Positions 1 through 17,930 of a DNA stretch of 35,394 nt are shown piece by piece. The DNA is from Hypsibius dujardini (taxonomy: Eukaryota; Tardigrada; Eutardigrada; Parachela; Hypsibiidae), in contig LRSR01008802.1 in NCBI GenBank assembly GCA_001579985.1, positions 1 to 35,394 on the forward strand, written 5' to 3'. The notes beneath the pieces were generated by a model that was not told the DNA's origin, ran no database searches, and saw nothing but the letters and a program-made list of their open reading frames with translations. Position numbers and translations under genes: made by a program. Within the stretch, counting starts at the first letter, position 1; every line of letters starts with the position of its first letter.

Positions 1-495
1 GAGATATAAACAGGCCCACGTGTTTTCAAAGTACCCAGCGCCTACACACACCGGAAGGATGAGGCCACAGGCAATTCCAACGGTCAGGAACAGTGAAAAC
101 ACAGGCTAGTTACCACGCAAAGTGCGTTGTGACTTTTGAGACTCAATGATTGGCGGTCTTATTATTAGACCTATATATGTATATACATTCGATTGTACAG
201 GTCTCACACTGGCATCAGACTGCAGTATAATTGCTGTTCATAAAATTCATCCTAAAATTACAGCAAGCTCCACGCAGTGGAAGAAGACGATTTTCCCATT
301 CCCGTCCACGAAAAACATTGAAACCTTTCACAGCAATCAATCCCATATTTGACTAAACTATTACCGTGCCCAGGGATTGAATGCCCCTGGTCTAAACGAG
401 ACAAAAAACAGTTTGACGCTTTAGGACTTAGTCAAACTCGTCGCCTTGAAGATAAGACAAATTGCCAGTCAAAGCGGACCCTTCGTTCGAGCGAA

Positions 496-638
496 GTAAT
501 GTAGAGTCGCGACCAATTTGGTGCCAATTTTCAGACCCACCCGTATATTATACCTGCACACACTGCGCCACCCTGCAGTCATAATATACGGGGGGGTCAT
601 TAAACCTGGCATCAAGTGGTCGAGACTCTACCGTAATT
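496..638. repeat. Foldback element, ~143 bp, imperfect ~60-bp arms
   Basis: The left arm (496 to about 560: TAATGTAGAGTCGCGACCA and CCGTATATTATACCTGCA) is repeated in reverse complement in the right arm (about 577-638: TGCAGTCATAATATACGG and GGTCGAGACTCTACCGTAAT). The loop is about 15 bases. Nothing coding is seen. It resembles a small non-autonomous inverted-repeat transposon (MITE) or its relic. Confidence 0.75.
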
Positions 639-646
639 GTTGACCT

Positions 647-668
647 GCGCGGCATCCGGATGCCGCGC
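647..668. repeat. Perfect 22-bp palindrome
   Basis: GCGCGGCATCC is followed directly by its reverse complement GGATGCCGCGC, with no spacer. It lies ten bases beyond the foldback at 496-638. Confidence 0.85.
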
Positions 669-3452
669 CACACACAAGGTGGACTGCCGACGAACCGAAC
701 CCTCCGTCAATAAAGCGCACAATCAACCGCGGATTATCAAATATATCCCGCAAATGAATGAACTGATCGAGGCAACATACAAAATGTAAAGAGGAAAGTA
801 AATCGGGGGTCCAATAAAGTTTCAAGCCGCCATTTGCAACACCCGACGAAAGCGACCCTTCCGATACAAATGCCGCGGTATCAAACAAGCACATACCGTT
901 ACTACACAAACCACACCGGCGCCAGCGATTGTGGACAACTGCCATAAAACCTTCCAGTCCGATCGAATCGGAATCAGAAACAACTCGAATTAAGCAAACA
1001 CTTTGTGTGTGAAGAAATGGAAATTACACGGCTGCCATTTTTTCAGCAGCGACGACGCCCACACCACTTAACATACATTAATTACGTGTTTTTGTTAAAC
1101 CTAACACCGCCTCCAATTGGGAAAGAGAAAAAAATGCGTAACGAACATCTGCCTCACGCTCGCCGCCGTAATGAGCCAGAACCGCCACGTGCCGGGCAAA
1201 TTTTGCATCGCGCCTTCTCGTCGTCGTCGTCCTCGCGTCACGCCTTCACTAATAATTTAATGGCGCCGCACGCGTTTCATCCACACACCACTTTCTCTCC
1301 TCAACCCAATCCGAAATCATCGACGGTCATCTCATCTCATCAGCCCTCCTTGACTGCTGTTGTGTACTGTAGTTGCGCTCCGGTAAACTGACGGCGCGGT
1401 TCGCCGAGCTGTGTTCCCCTCTGCGAGCCTCCGCCGCACAGGTTGACTTGGCATCGCGACACGGTTTGCTGGACGCCGCCGCCATCAAGATCTTCGTTAT
1501 AAAAACGAGCATATCCCATTGCTGTACAGCGCCTTCTTAATTGGCATTCACCACCTGCCGCTGCCTTTCTTCCGTTCGCGCACTGTTTCACTAGTCACAC
1601 ACGATCACGTAATCGATAACACACACACACACACACACAAACACACAACACATTTTGTGGAGGGAGTTTAAAACGCCGAGCCCAATTGCGCCTCGATGTG
1701 TGGTAAATGAATGTAGAGATTGCAATCAAGAGAGGTCTAATTTATGTGACAACTGACGACACGACGACACCCAACAGCCAAATCAAGGAGCGTGAATAGG
1801 AAGGGGGAGAAACATGTAGAGTAATCAACACTTTTGATCTTGCTCTCTTGTTACAACAGCCCAGAGAGAGAACTGGTCAAGTGAAAGTTTGCGACTTTTG
1901 CTTTAGATTTGCGATCTCACACGAACGACTTAGTTTATCAAAAAATTAAGAGTATATTTTCTGTTGAGAAAAACATCTACTTTTTTATCGACAAGGTCAG
2001 ACAACGATCAGACCCATAAGCGCTCCCGGGTCGAATTGTGTCTGTGGACTCGGTATAGTGTACCTCGACGGCGCGGCCCGATCGCGGCAATAAGAGTACT
2101 TTTTTTACGGAGCAAGGGTCATTTCCACAAGTACGTAAGATAAAACGTGTTACGTCAATCCCATCGAGGTGTTCCGGCAATTCACGAATCTGATCGCACA
2201 AAAAATGTCGGGAAACTTCCGGGACCAGACAATTTAGCACAGTCGTCAGTTCTGTAAAATGCAGGAAATAGGACGAACCTTTGACTGCAATAAAAATTCA
2301 GGAAAATTCCGGGGCCAGACACGACGAAAGCAGACTTGAAATAATTTAGTAAAGTCATGAGGTTATTAAAACGCAGGAAACAGGGCGAATTAATTAAAAA
2401 ACAATTTCAGGAAAAATCCACAAAATAGGCGAAAAAGTCAGTTACGTATCTTTTTCAGTCTAGGTTAAATAGTCAATACTTAAAAAGTTCACGTTGACCT
2501 AGTGCGCCCTTGGAAGGCATTCAATTAGCACAAGCTAGAGGTCTTCTAAATGTGGAATGCTGAACGCATAAGCACTAAAACCAACTCCCTAATGATATCC
2601 CGAAACGAAAATATTTATGCATAAAACTGTTATTTTTACAGAAGGATCGAAAAGAATCTAATCGTTCCGGTCTGTCTCGTTCTTTGTCTGCCTCATTGCG
2701 ACCGCGACCGCGACACAGAATAATGCTGATAAGAACCTCGATTTGTGGGTCTGTTCCCACTATCCATTGCAGCCTGTACCTAGCAGTCCGTCCGACAACC
2801 CAACAAACAGACCATGAGCTCCTGTAATCTCAAAATGCCTTTGTCCAGCTACTTTGAATACTTTATCTCGCATAGCACGCCGCGTGCGTTCGACCGATAC
2901 CACGGGAAGGTCTTTCCCGTGCGACCACAAAGCCCCTCAAAGGCCTCCAACAAAAATGGCGACCAGGCGACGTTTTTTTCGGTGCCTCACCGCGCCGCGA
3001 AATTCCTCACGACCTGATTGGGCTTCTTTCTCATTGTCATTCCAAGGGTCAATTCGTCCCGGCACAACAACAGCAAAATACCACACGGCCATACCGATAA
3101 GGCACAGACGGACAGACGAATGCGTGTGTGTGAACGGATATGTCTTAATTCACTCGATTTCTGATTACGGACCACTCAGACAGCGCACTACGCCGGTAGG
3201 ACAGTCATCGTCCGCGATAAGAAGAACCCTGGCAGTAAGTGGCGGCGAGGCGCACAAAAATGTGGCACACCCTCGTAGAGTTGATGATGCCGAAGATGAA
3301 TTACACCACCACCACCACCACATCACAAACCCCCCCCACCACCACCCAACAAACAAATGCAAAAGTGCTTACTATACTCTGTCCACGTCGCGTTCTCGAT
3401 CACACGAAACGACGACGGAGAGAGAGAGAGGACGATCGCGAGAGACTCTTAC

Positions 3453-5805
<2,353 letters not shown>

Positions 5806-8012
5806 TCAACGGGAGAATGGAGACATTGGGCCACTTAAATGCTGCGGGTTGTGAGTTGATGCGCGGTAAGCGTGAGAAATTTCCGGGATAAGAAGAGAAG
5901 TGTAATCGCGCGGTGCGAAGAATGAAGGAAAGAAAACACGAGCGCAAGTTACTGCTGTGCTGTGCGGTGTGAGTGCTGACATCATTTTTTGATAACTAAG
6001 CAATACGAGGACAGGCTGCTTAATTGGCTACCACGTTTGCTTATTGAACACTTCCAGTGTCATAGTAGGATATGCACCTACCGGCTACAACCGATACATA
6101 TCGGTTTCCTTTACAAATATACATGGGGCAATGTTTTGACACCGCCCCCATGCGGACATTCAGCCAATCACAGCTTCCAGACGGACTGTCTAGCTTTTTA
6201 CACCACACTAATCTCAGGTTAGGTTAGAACAGAGGAAAACTGTTAGAAACCCGTTCTGTCAGTCGGACGTCACCCACCGGACGCGACGTCATCGTCCCCG
6301 GTGTGGTAGGGAGGAGAGAAGGACTACTGTCTTTGTTTCGGAGATTTTATTTCCATCCGAGTCAAGCCGCAGAAAATAGCCATTAATAATGCAGCAGTTC
6401 GTGACGCTTCCACATGTAATCACCGGCGCCCATTACACACACACACGCATATACCATACGGATCCCTCCTGTCATCAGTCGAAGTGGACGCTGTCCTTTT
6501 AAAAGCAGTCACCGCTCCATAATGTGCATGCGCTGAATAATTAAAACGAAATTTTGTCAAACATCAAAAGTTTTCCTACATGCCTCTGCCTATAATTAGT
6601 CGATCGAAGCTCGGGCAAAGCGACCCTGAAGTCCGAGCCTCAATGTGGCGTTAGTGGTACACCCCACCGCATTCTAACCGAGCAATTTATACGGCGGGAG
6701 AGGACACCTCTTGTCTCAGGTGTCTCAGGTGTCAGTGTCAAGCGCGCGCCCACACCTTAATTGACGAAGCAATCCTTAATCTCGCGGTCACACAGTCATA
6801 CCCTGCTAAAACTACAATTCAAAGGAACCCAAAAGGACGGGCCATGATACCGTGCTATCTCTGTTGCGTTACATGACTGAACGCGTCCCTAATCTCGGAC
6901 GGCGGATGTCGACGACTGACTCTCCTGTCAGTCCTTATCGCTCCCGTCAAACCTTGTCTTATTACAGCTACACACAGTCATCACCCGCGCAATTCATTCG
7001 AAATGTTGGGTTTGGTCGTACACGCGCACACTTTGCGGCTGTCACCTCAGCCCCTGACAAGCGGTCTCTTCGCTTGAAGGAAGAACGCGAAGCTCTGAAT
7101 CAGCGTTCGAAAGTTCGCCGATAAAAACGACGGTATGTGTCGAGCCCGTCACTAGAGAGAGAGTGTGTGTGTGTGAGGGTACCACACCCCGCTCTGTGGT
7201 GTCGATGACTCGAACCCTTCCTTTATGCCCGGTCCACAGACAGTGGCACTAGTAGTGAGTGCGGTACCACGACTTAGTACTACGAGAGACAGTTATAGTT
7301 CCGACAAGGAAACCGGCGATAAACGTGTACAAGCGGCATTGTTGTAGACGTTTGTTTTCGGTCTCAGTCTATGTGCATGTGTGTGTGGAGAGAACGATCG
7401 GCCAGACACTTACGGATGACGCGATCGTGTCTGCGATTGTGTCTATGTGTGTGTGTGCCTGTATGTGTGTGTGTTAAATGCCGAGCAATAAAGACTATTC
7501 TAGCGTATGGTTTCCGGAATTCCCGGCATAATCACGACGGTTCGTCTGCCATGCTTTAAAAGTCACGCCCGAAATTTGAGGAGCGAGCCCTTCAAGCAAA
7601 GAGCTCTCGAGACACTTCTGTTCGTGGTAATGGTATTAATCATCGACTGTGCTACAATTTGCCGGTACCAGTACTAGTGTAACTCGTCAAGGGATGGCAT
7701 TCCGCCTGGGTGTCATTTTCTGACCAAATTCTGGAAACATTGTGGGATGGAGGAGAGACCCTTGCCAAATCAAGTGTGGAAGGGTCTGAATCGAAGTGAC
7801 TAGTATACTGACCAGTACTTGGTTACCATGCTCATCCATAGTCCACACATGCTAAATGGAGTTATCACGTTTCGCCATTTCCCACCAACTGTGGTCGGAA
7901 AAAGATTTTGCGGCACTGCACTGCATTTGATGCCAAAAGGTCCTGTCCTACCAAACGGCGTCGTGGACTACCGATTCGAGATGGCGTTCGGACATTGTGT
8001 GCGTATGTACCA

Positions 8013-8164
8013 GTACTCTGTAGTGCCACGACTGTAACGGTCGGTTAAGCCCCGTCTCCGTCACACGCGCTTCTGTTCATGAGTTGGCACTCAGGCAACA
8101 CACACAGACCGAGTGCACTGCCCGGGTGCAAAAACCGACCATTATAATTGTGGCACTACAGTAC
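8013..8164. repeat. Inverted repeat, ~30-bp arms around ~85 bp
   Basis: GTACTCTGTAGTGCCACGAC, continuing to ACGGTCGGTT, at about 8013-8046 faces AACCGACCATTATAATTGTG then GCACTACAGTAC at about 8133-8164. The arms match imperfectly. It may be a small MITE. Confidence 0.6.
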
Positions 8165-8394
8165 AATAAGAAGACCGGATCATATACAGGGTACAGGCTT
8201 CAGATTTGTAACGATGCAGAAGGACCACAACAAAATCATTTGATATGAAAACCCGATGGCTATAATGTTTTTCAGTTTGCATGACTTGCAAACGCGACCC
8301 GAAAAAACTGTAATAAACTTGTCAGCAAATTGGTTTAGTTAGGGAATTAGTTAAAGCGTAACTAGATTACCGGTACATTCGTATGGGGTGAAAT

Positions 8395-8601
8395 CTGTAT
8401 TTCGGCTCACCCTCCACTTGGTCGATAAATCGGCTCACTGGGTTTTTCTTTGATAACAGGTGCTTGATTGTTTGATTTTTTGTACTATATTCTAGTATAC
8501 TAAAGCACTTCTAAAATTGAAACAATCACGCACCTGCCATCATGAAGGAACCCATGAGTAAGCCGATTTATCAACCACGTGGAGGATGAGCCGAAATACA
8601 G
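8395..8601. repeat. Foldback element, 207 bp, palindromic over nearly its whole length
   Basis: It begins CTGTATTTCGGCTCA and ends with the reverse complement, TGAGCCGAAATACAG. Similarity continues inward through GATAAATCGGCT, the AGGTGCTTGATTGTTTGATT region and TTCTAGTATACTAAAG near the centre. AAT directly flanks both ends and could be a 3-bp target duplication. No coding capacity: a MITE-like element. Confidence 0.85.
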
Positions 8602-9414
8602 AATTCTAATACTTATCACTGTTATCAAGAACCTTTCTTGTTGTTGATCGGGGGATTTGTAGCACGAACCGGAAGTACGGCAGTTGAATAAGCTTCCGTT
8701 TAATAATTATATTTTCAACAAATTAGAAAATTTGTTAACACCTTAATTAATTAATTAGTTTGCAAATGAGTCCTGCTGTAGTTAGCTAGTTCCGGGAGAC
8801 TGAATGAAAAGTGGGCACGCCATCTGTAGGGCCCACATCAGCTCGCGCAATGTTTGCTTTGCTGAATGCGCAAAAACGGTCACAAAATGCCGGATTCGTC
8901 CTCGAAAAAACAACTACCATGCGGATTCATTAGTACAAGTCGTGCAAATATGAGCCGGTGAAAGAAGTGTGCGTGTGTTCTGTCTCCCACGGTGCGAGGG
9001 CGGCCCAAATAACCAAGAGCCTAAACAAACGCCAAGAGGTGCAGGTGCAGTGATGACTGTTGTGCCCGTCGGCCGGTAAACCGCGCGGACAGAGGACCGC
9101 AGTCTTCAAGTTCCCCCGGCAGCAGCCAACAACAACTCAGTCTCACACCGACCACTTCACCGCGAGCCAGCACTTCACATGCCGTGCGTCGATGCAACGT
9201 GCGACGACGACGACGGTTCACGGTCGAGTCGTCGAGACAAACACGATCACTCTCTCTCGCAGGTCTCCAACAACAAAAGCAGAACAGTTGCCGCTGGCTA
9301 GAGCATACCCAGATTATCACTACCGGAAGACACGACGCAGCAGTAACAACACAAGTCTCTCGCTTTCTCCACGTAAACGCTCCACCACACTTGAGAATAA
9401 CAATAATAATGCAT

Positions 9415-9475
9415 GATAATAACGCGAAATAAGGGAGGATAATGTAATAATGATGATAATAATAATACACCCCAA
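9415..9475. repeat. AT-rich (ATA/ATG) imperfect trinucleotide tract
   Basis: The stretch is dominated by ATAATAATG/AATAATAATA triplets, in the region where the FoxK 3' UTR or downstream flank is expected. Confidence 0.6.
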
Positions 9476-9822
9476 AGTAATAAAACTAACCCGACTTCAG
9501 CAGGATACTCGCGCCACCCAGAGAACAACCCCCTTCCCAAACAACACTGTTGGAGCTAAAAACCCAAAACTTCAAAACGACCCTCTGTGTGAATCAACAA
9601 AGGTCCGTCCCCCAGAATCCTTCGTCTCTTGCCTTCACCCAGAACTCTCTCTCAAAGCACCAATCCACACCCTGTCTCCCCATTCCCACCACGGTTCATT
9701 CGATTCCAGTAGCACAATTGATGAGAAATACTCTTTTGGTTTGGAGGTGCAAAGTCCCACCGAAGGGGGGCTTATCATCCAGTCATCCCGACTCGGGGGA
9801 CGACGACTCGACTCCTCACTCC

Positions 9823-13546
<3,724 letters not shown>

Positions 13547-14385
13547 GATGGATGCGTTTGTTTATGTGTTGACAAAAGAAGATAAAACCAGGAGATTTGC
13601 GAAAATGGGGAAGCTTATGCGGAATTGTTGATGTTTCGAGAGTAGTGGCGCCCCAATGTTTTGATGGTTTTCTGAGCGACCGAGTGTGTGGAGTTGTGTG
13701 TGTGTGTGCAGCTGCACCAGCCGCTAGCGAGACCGATTCGACAACATGCCGATTGTGGAGTGTCTGACTGACTGTCTGCTGCCAACACACTGGCTTGCCT
13801 CAACCTGCCTGCCTGTGTGTTCGGCTGATGGCGCAATATAAACACATATCATGAGGTGTTCAATTCGGTTCAGTAGATTTTGATTTGATTGGATTGGCAG
13901 GCAGCGTGGGTGGAACAAGACTGCAAATAATGTTGCCGTCAACCTAACCGATGGAAAACTTCAGCACCCAAACGGGAGCGTCCCATCCCGTCTCAAACCT
14001 TGTGATGATAGTGAAGTTGAAAATAATGCAATATTCATTAACGGAGGCCGTGTTTGCATTAGTAGTCGCCGGCCAGTGGATATACAGTAGCCTGGAACGG
14101 ACGGACTGTCGATTAAACTAGTACTCCCCATAGATGGCGCTACGTTGGATTCACCAAACCAACCCGTTTATGTGATCATGACTGCTTCCCCGTAGTCCCC
14201 TTTCTTCGCCAGGGAAAATTGCAAAAAAATCCAATTCGTCCAAGTTTTTTTTAAATATATTTCCGTACATATTCGTACTAGTAGTACAGTGTAGATGAAC
14301 CTTGCGCTTGCAGGCCGAAGAGCTCGAGTAACCTACAGTACTTCGCTGCGCTGCGCAATGCGCATCTCATTCACGCGTTGTTTGC

Positions 14386-14736
14386 ATCGTTGCGCACGCG
14401 CACTTTTTCGACCGTCGACGGGCGAGGTTGGTGTGCAAACGGAAGATTTGTTTCTTTCGTTGTCTCGTTTATATGAACGTACAAACGGGCGATTGAGCTT
14501 TCTCTCGTTTGTGCGTACGCACAAACGGAGTATATGTTGCCGTTATCTCCTGTTATCAACAAGTCATTTCGATTCGAATATTTAACATTTTGACTCAAGT
14601 AAAGGCATGCTCTTCCGTCGGTAGTCACATTTTGCAGCGCAATGAGGCTTTGCCACTGCCGACGAACGACGAACATTTGCCCAAAAAAACAGCGAAGCTG
14701 CCGAGTGGGCGGTCAAAAAAGTGCGCGTGCGCAACG
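14386..14736. repeat. Inverted repeat pair, ~26-bp arms ~300 bp apart
   Basis: CGTTGCGCACGCGCACTTTT, continuing TCGACCG, at about 14387-14413 faces CGGTC then AAAAAAGTGCGCGTGCGCAACG at about 14710-14736. The arms differ by one base or so. The span could be a MITE or two copies of one binding site in opposite orientation. Confidence 0.7.
14506..14527. repeat. Perfect 22-bp palindrome
   Basis: CGTTTGTGCGT is followed at once by its reverse complement ACGCACAAACG. It lies within the inverted pair at 14386-14736, and a related ACGTACAAACGGGCG string is found about 30 bases before it. Confidence 0.9.
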
Positions 14737-15694
14737 TGGCTGTTATTTCTCACTACAGTGCCGCTGTCCGGTTTCACATTGTAACCGTCATGGCAGTCGG
14801 TCTCGGTCAGATAGGCTTATATTTGGTATTAGCACCCAAAACTGCCAGCTCCTCAACGAGTAGGGCGATTCAATACCGTGGCGTTCCTTTCCGGTCATGC
14901 AATTGCAGACTCGGCTGCCGCCCAACGACCCTTGCCACAGTGCTGCCACCCCGAAAACCCCGAGGCACCCGTTACAGCACGCAATTTGTTATGGGACTTG
15001 TACTTTGCGTGTTTTTGGGGACTGCCCAAAGATCCCAGGAATTTGAGCTGATCACATCATCAAACGACAATCTCTTCCGCGGAATCGGATCGATTTTCAA
15101 CGTACACGTCCGGGCAAATCACTAAGCAGAACAGAACACCAGATCACTAATCGACAGCAGCAATCAAAGACTCTAGCAAACTCCCTTTGCATGCTACAGA
15201 CTCTTGTTTCATCCTGTTTGTGACTTATCATTACAGTACTCGTATACTGCTACACACTCTACGTTCCCGATCTCAAAGGTCGATTTGAGGTCCGGCCCGA
15301 AAACACGTTCCGTCTCTCGCTTGGTTGTTCATTCAGATTCACTTAAACTTTATTGACTTGAAAATTTTTGAAACCGAAATCATCATTTCAAGCAAGGTAG
15401 TATAGCCAGTCAGGCAAAAACCAACGGGCCAATCACGGACAAGTGAACGGAATTGAACGATCCGCTCAAGCTTGAGGTGAATCAGCGGGGGTGGGGCATA
15501 ATCGACCCTTGAGATCGAGAGCGTACAGTATGCATGCAAACTCGCACAGCCCATCTATATGCACACGAGAGGAAGGGTCCGTCCAATCATATACCGCAAG
15601 TTCTTCGATTGGGAAGCCCTTTTGTGTGATTAGTACAGTACTAAAACAGGCTTCCATTCATGTGTCTCAGGTGAACTGCGCATCCATCCCATAT

Positions 15695-15921
15695 GTGACC
15701 ATGTCCGTGGGTGATCATGTCCATGGGTGATCATATCCGTGGGTGATCATGTCTGTGGGTGACCATAGCCGTGGGTGATCATGTCCGTGGGTGACCATGT
15801 CCGTGGGTGACCATGTCCATGGGTGACCATGTCCGTGGGTGACCATGTCTGTGGGTGACCATGTCCGTGGGTGACCATGTCCGTGGGTGACCATGTCCGT
15901 GGGTGACCATGTTCGTGGGTG
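15695..15921. repeat. 16-bp minisatellite, about 14 units
   Basis: The consensus unit is GTGACCATGTCCGTGG, with C/T and G/A variants among units (GTGATCATG, GTCTGTGG, GTCCATGG). Period 16 translates to a repeating HGHPRTWSPTDMVT-type peptide on the minus strand, a by-product rather than a gene. Confidence 0.95.
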
Positions 15922-17022
15922 TTACGAGAGCTCCCTAGTTCGATCTCGTTCGTTGGCACGCTCCATAATCACTACTGATTTTGCAATTTCTTCCTCCATC
16001 CCCAATCAATCTCTCACAATCAGAGTCACACACCAGTCTCACCTTCCGTTCAGCTATATTGCAACACTGTTTGAATAACTGAATTTGACAGGCCTGAGTA
16101 ATGTATGTATCACCTCGATCAATGCGCTCCATTGAGGGTTCCTGGGTCGCGGGGTGAATTTTCACCGCCGTTGCCTAATTGTTAATGATCGTTAACCGAC
16201 ACATAAAGTGGCGCCGAGTAGTGCGAAGAGCGGAGAGAGACAGAATGTGTGTCCCGAGTGTGGGCTTGCACAGAAAGTCGTCACGTGAAATTGGGTCCTC
16301 ACATATCGCTCCGGTGGCGGAACAAATATATTCGACATGAGGATGTAGCAAATTGCGAGATCATCCTACACGGTGCTTGACGAGGGACACGCCTCCTTGT
16401 GCGAAGGGTACATGTATACATGAGAGGACCCTCTCTATCAGTACAACTGCATATATATGAAGAGGAATAAGATTCGTGCCGTAATACCGCGGCTTGGTCT
16501 AGTATATGTGATCAAGAGCAGATTACGGGATAGCTCGCTCTTCACTTATCCCTCCCGGCGAATGGACGACGATGATGATTCCCCCTACATCATTTTTGCC
16601 TATCGTCCCTGCGCGCATCGTTGCTTTAAAGTTAAAGTCGGGTTCTTTCAGACCCCATAATAACGCATTAATATTTTTAGATTCCTCATTAATTCCTTCC
16701 CCCGTTTGAAATTGGTTCGAGGATGAGTATGAGGGAAAGGGAGCGCCACCATGCGGCTGTTGATGAGGCATATGGCCTTCCCGCACGATCGTTCCGCCCG
16801 AATGGGTCTCGCCTCCTTTTTTGCCGGTTTGTGCTTGTCTGTGATCCGGTACGCACAAGCGCTATGATTTATAGTGACACAACTACAAATGCATGGCGGA
16901 CCGTGGCGTGTATGCAGTACATAGGATAGTACATATGCATAGGATTTGCCTACTAACTAGTACCTTCTGTGTAACTAAAGCGGGAATGCCGGGAACAGTA
17001 TTCGCGAAACTGCCATCAACAC

Positions 17023-17222
17023 GTAGTGCAGACATATACAATCAACGACAAAGATTGAGTACACTGGAGGGTCCGGGGTCTGGGCAAAAGGGGCGGAGCT
17101 GGGGGTGGTCACGTGGTGGATTGTTCGATTGTTTGAAAACCACCCTCTGCCCCGCCCCTTTTGCCCGTTCCCCGGACCCTCCAGTGTACTCAATCTTGTC
17201 GTTGACTATACAGGGTACTACA
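17023..17222. repeat. Long foldback: ~87-bp arms, ~26-base loop
   Basis: The left arm (17023-17111) and right arm (17137-17222) are close reverse complements. They share ATTGAGTACACTGGAGGGTC, GGGCAAAAGGGGCGG, GGGTGGT and the outer GTCGTTGA. The stem is very GC-rich in its inner half. As RNA it would fold into a strong hairpin from either strand. A MITE is the simplest explanation. Confidence 0.88.
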
Positions 17223-17377
17223 CTCACAAATTATTCAAATGCTAAGCAAGTGATTGTGGAAAGGCATGAGTAATAACACCGGAAAACATGGTGCTCAGTT
17301 GGTTCTGTAACCTCAGAGACTCAAACCTCTCAGTCTCTTACATTGGCAACTGCCTAGCCAGGCTAAAGTATGCAGGA

Positions 17378-17692
17378 AGAGCACTGGAATGGGTCACTTG
17401 AATTTCCGTACCCTGGAATGGGCCACCGGGCGGCAGGGGGCGCTCTGTTGCAAATTAATCGAAAACAGATGAGTCACTGCATAGTCAGCGTCCTCTTTAA
17501 TGACCTTTTTCCAACTGTCCAATCATTTGGTTTTTTAAACATGTTCCCACAACTTTTTTTCATATCTGATACGCGTTCCACCGGGTTATCGATTATTCTC
17601 TGTCGCTTAGGACCTTGGTGACAGCCAAAACCTGTGTGGAAGTTCTGATTCCAGGGTGGCCCATTCCAGGGTCCGAGAAAGTATTCTAGTGC
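17378..17692. repeat. Inverted-repeat element, ~45-bp imperfect arms, ~315 bp
   Basis: The left arm has GAGCACTGGAAT, then ACCCTGGAATGGGCCACC (to 17429). The right arm has GGTGGCCCATTCCAGGGT (from 17653), then ATTCTAGTGCCC. The 18-bp inner match is perfect. No coding sequence is recognised between the arms. Confidence 0.75.
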
Positions 17693-17839
17693 CCTTACCT
17701 CATACAGATGCAGGAGGAATGGCGAGCTGAGGGGACCCCGGGACTCAGCTGGGAGGGGGGGCCGGGACTCGACCCGACACCATTACGCGCCACTGATCAC
17801 GCCGTCAATTTTTAACCACCCTTTTGGTGTTGCAGTCAC

Positions 17840-17930
17840 CACACCACCACACACACACACCACACACACACACACGCACACAGACACACACAGACACACA
17901 CACGCACACACACACACACAGACACACACA
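17840..17930. repeat. (CA)n-rich tract
   Basis: An imperfect CA/CACG/CAGA repeat of about 90 bases lies in the FoxK/Pka-R2 intergenic region. Confidence 0.9.

Larger units (their letters stand above)
1..3452. other. Presumed Runx intron/3' region; no recognised exon
   Basis: No further Runx exon or other gene was recognised on either strand. The stretch holds a foldback structure (496-638), a 22-bp palindrome (647-668), a short CA tract (about 1620-1650) and GC-richer islands near 1140-1600 and 2840-3450. If the Runx gene continues downstream, this is intron. Confidence 0.6.

Noticed and set aside
1379-1544. Plus-strand frame of about 50 codons (KLTARFAELCSPLRASAAQ...)
   Set aside because: It has protein-like composition, but no start, no recognised family, and stops on both sides.
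15466-16858. Minus-strand frames at 15466-15657 and 16523-16858 as possible exons
   Set aside because: No family match and no convincing paired splice sites were seen.
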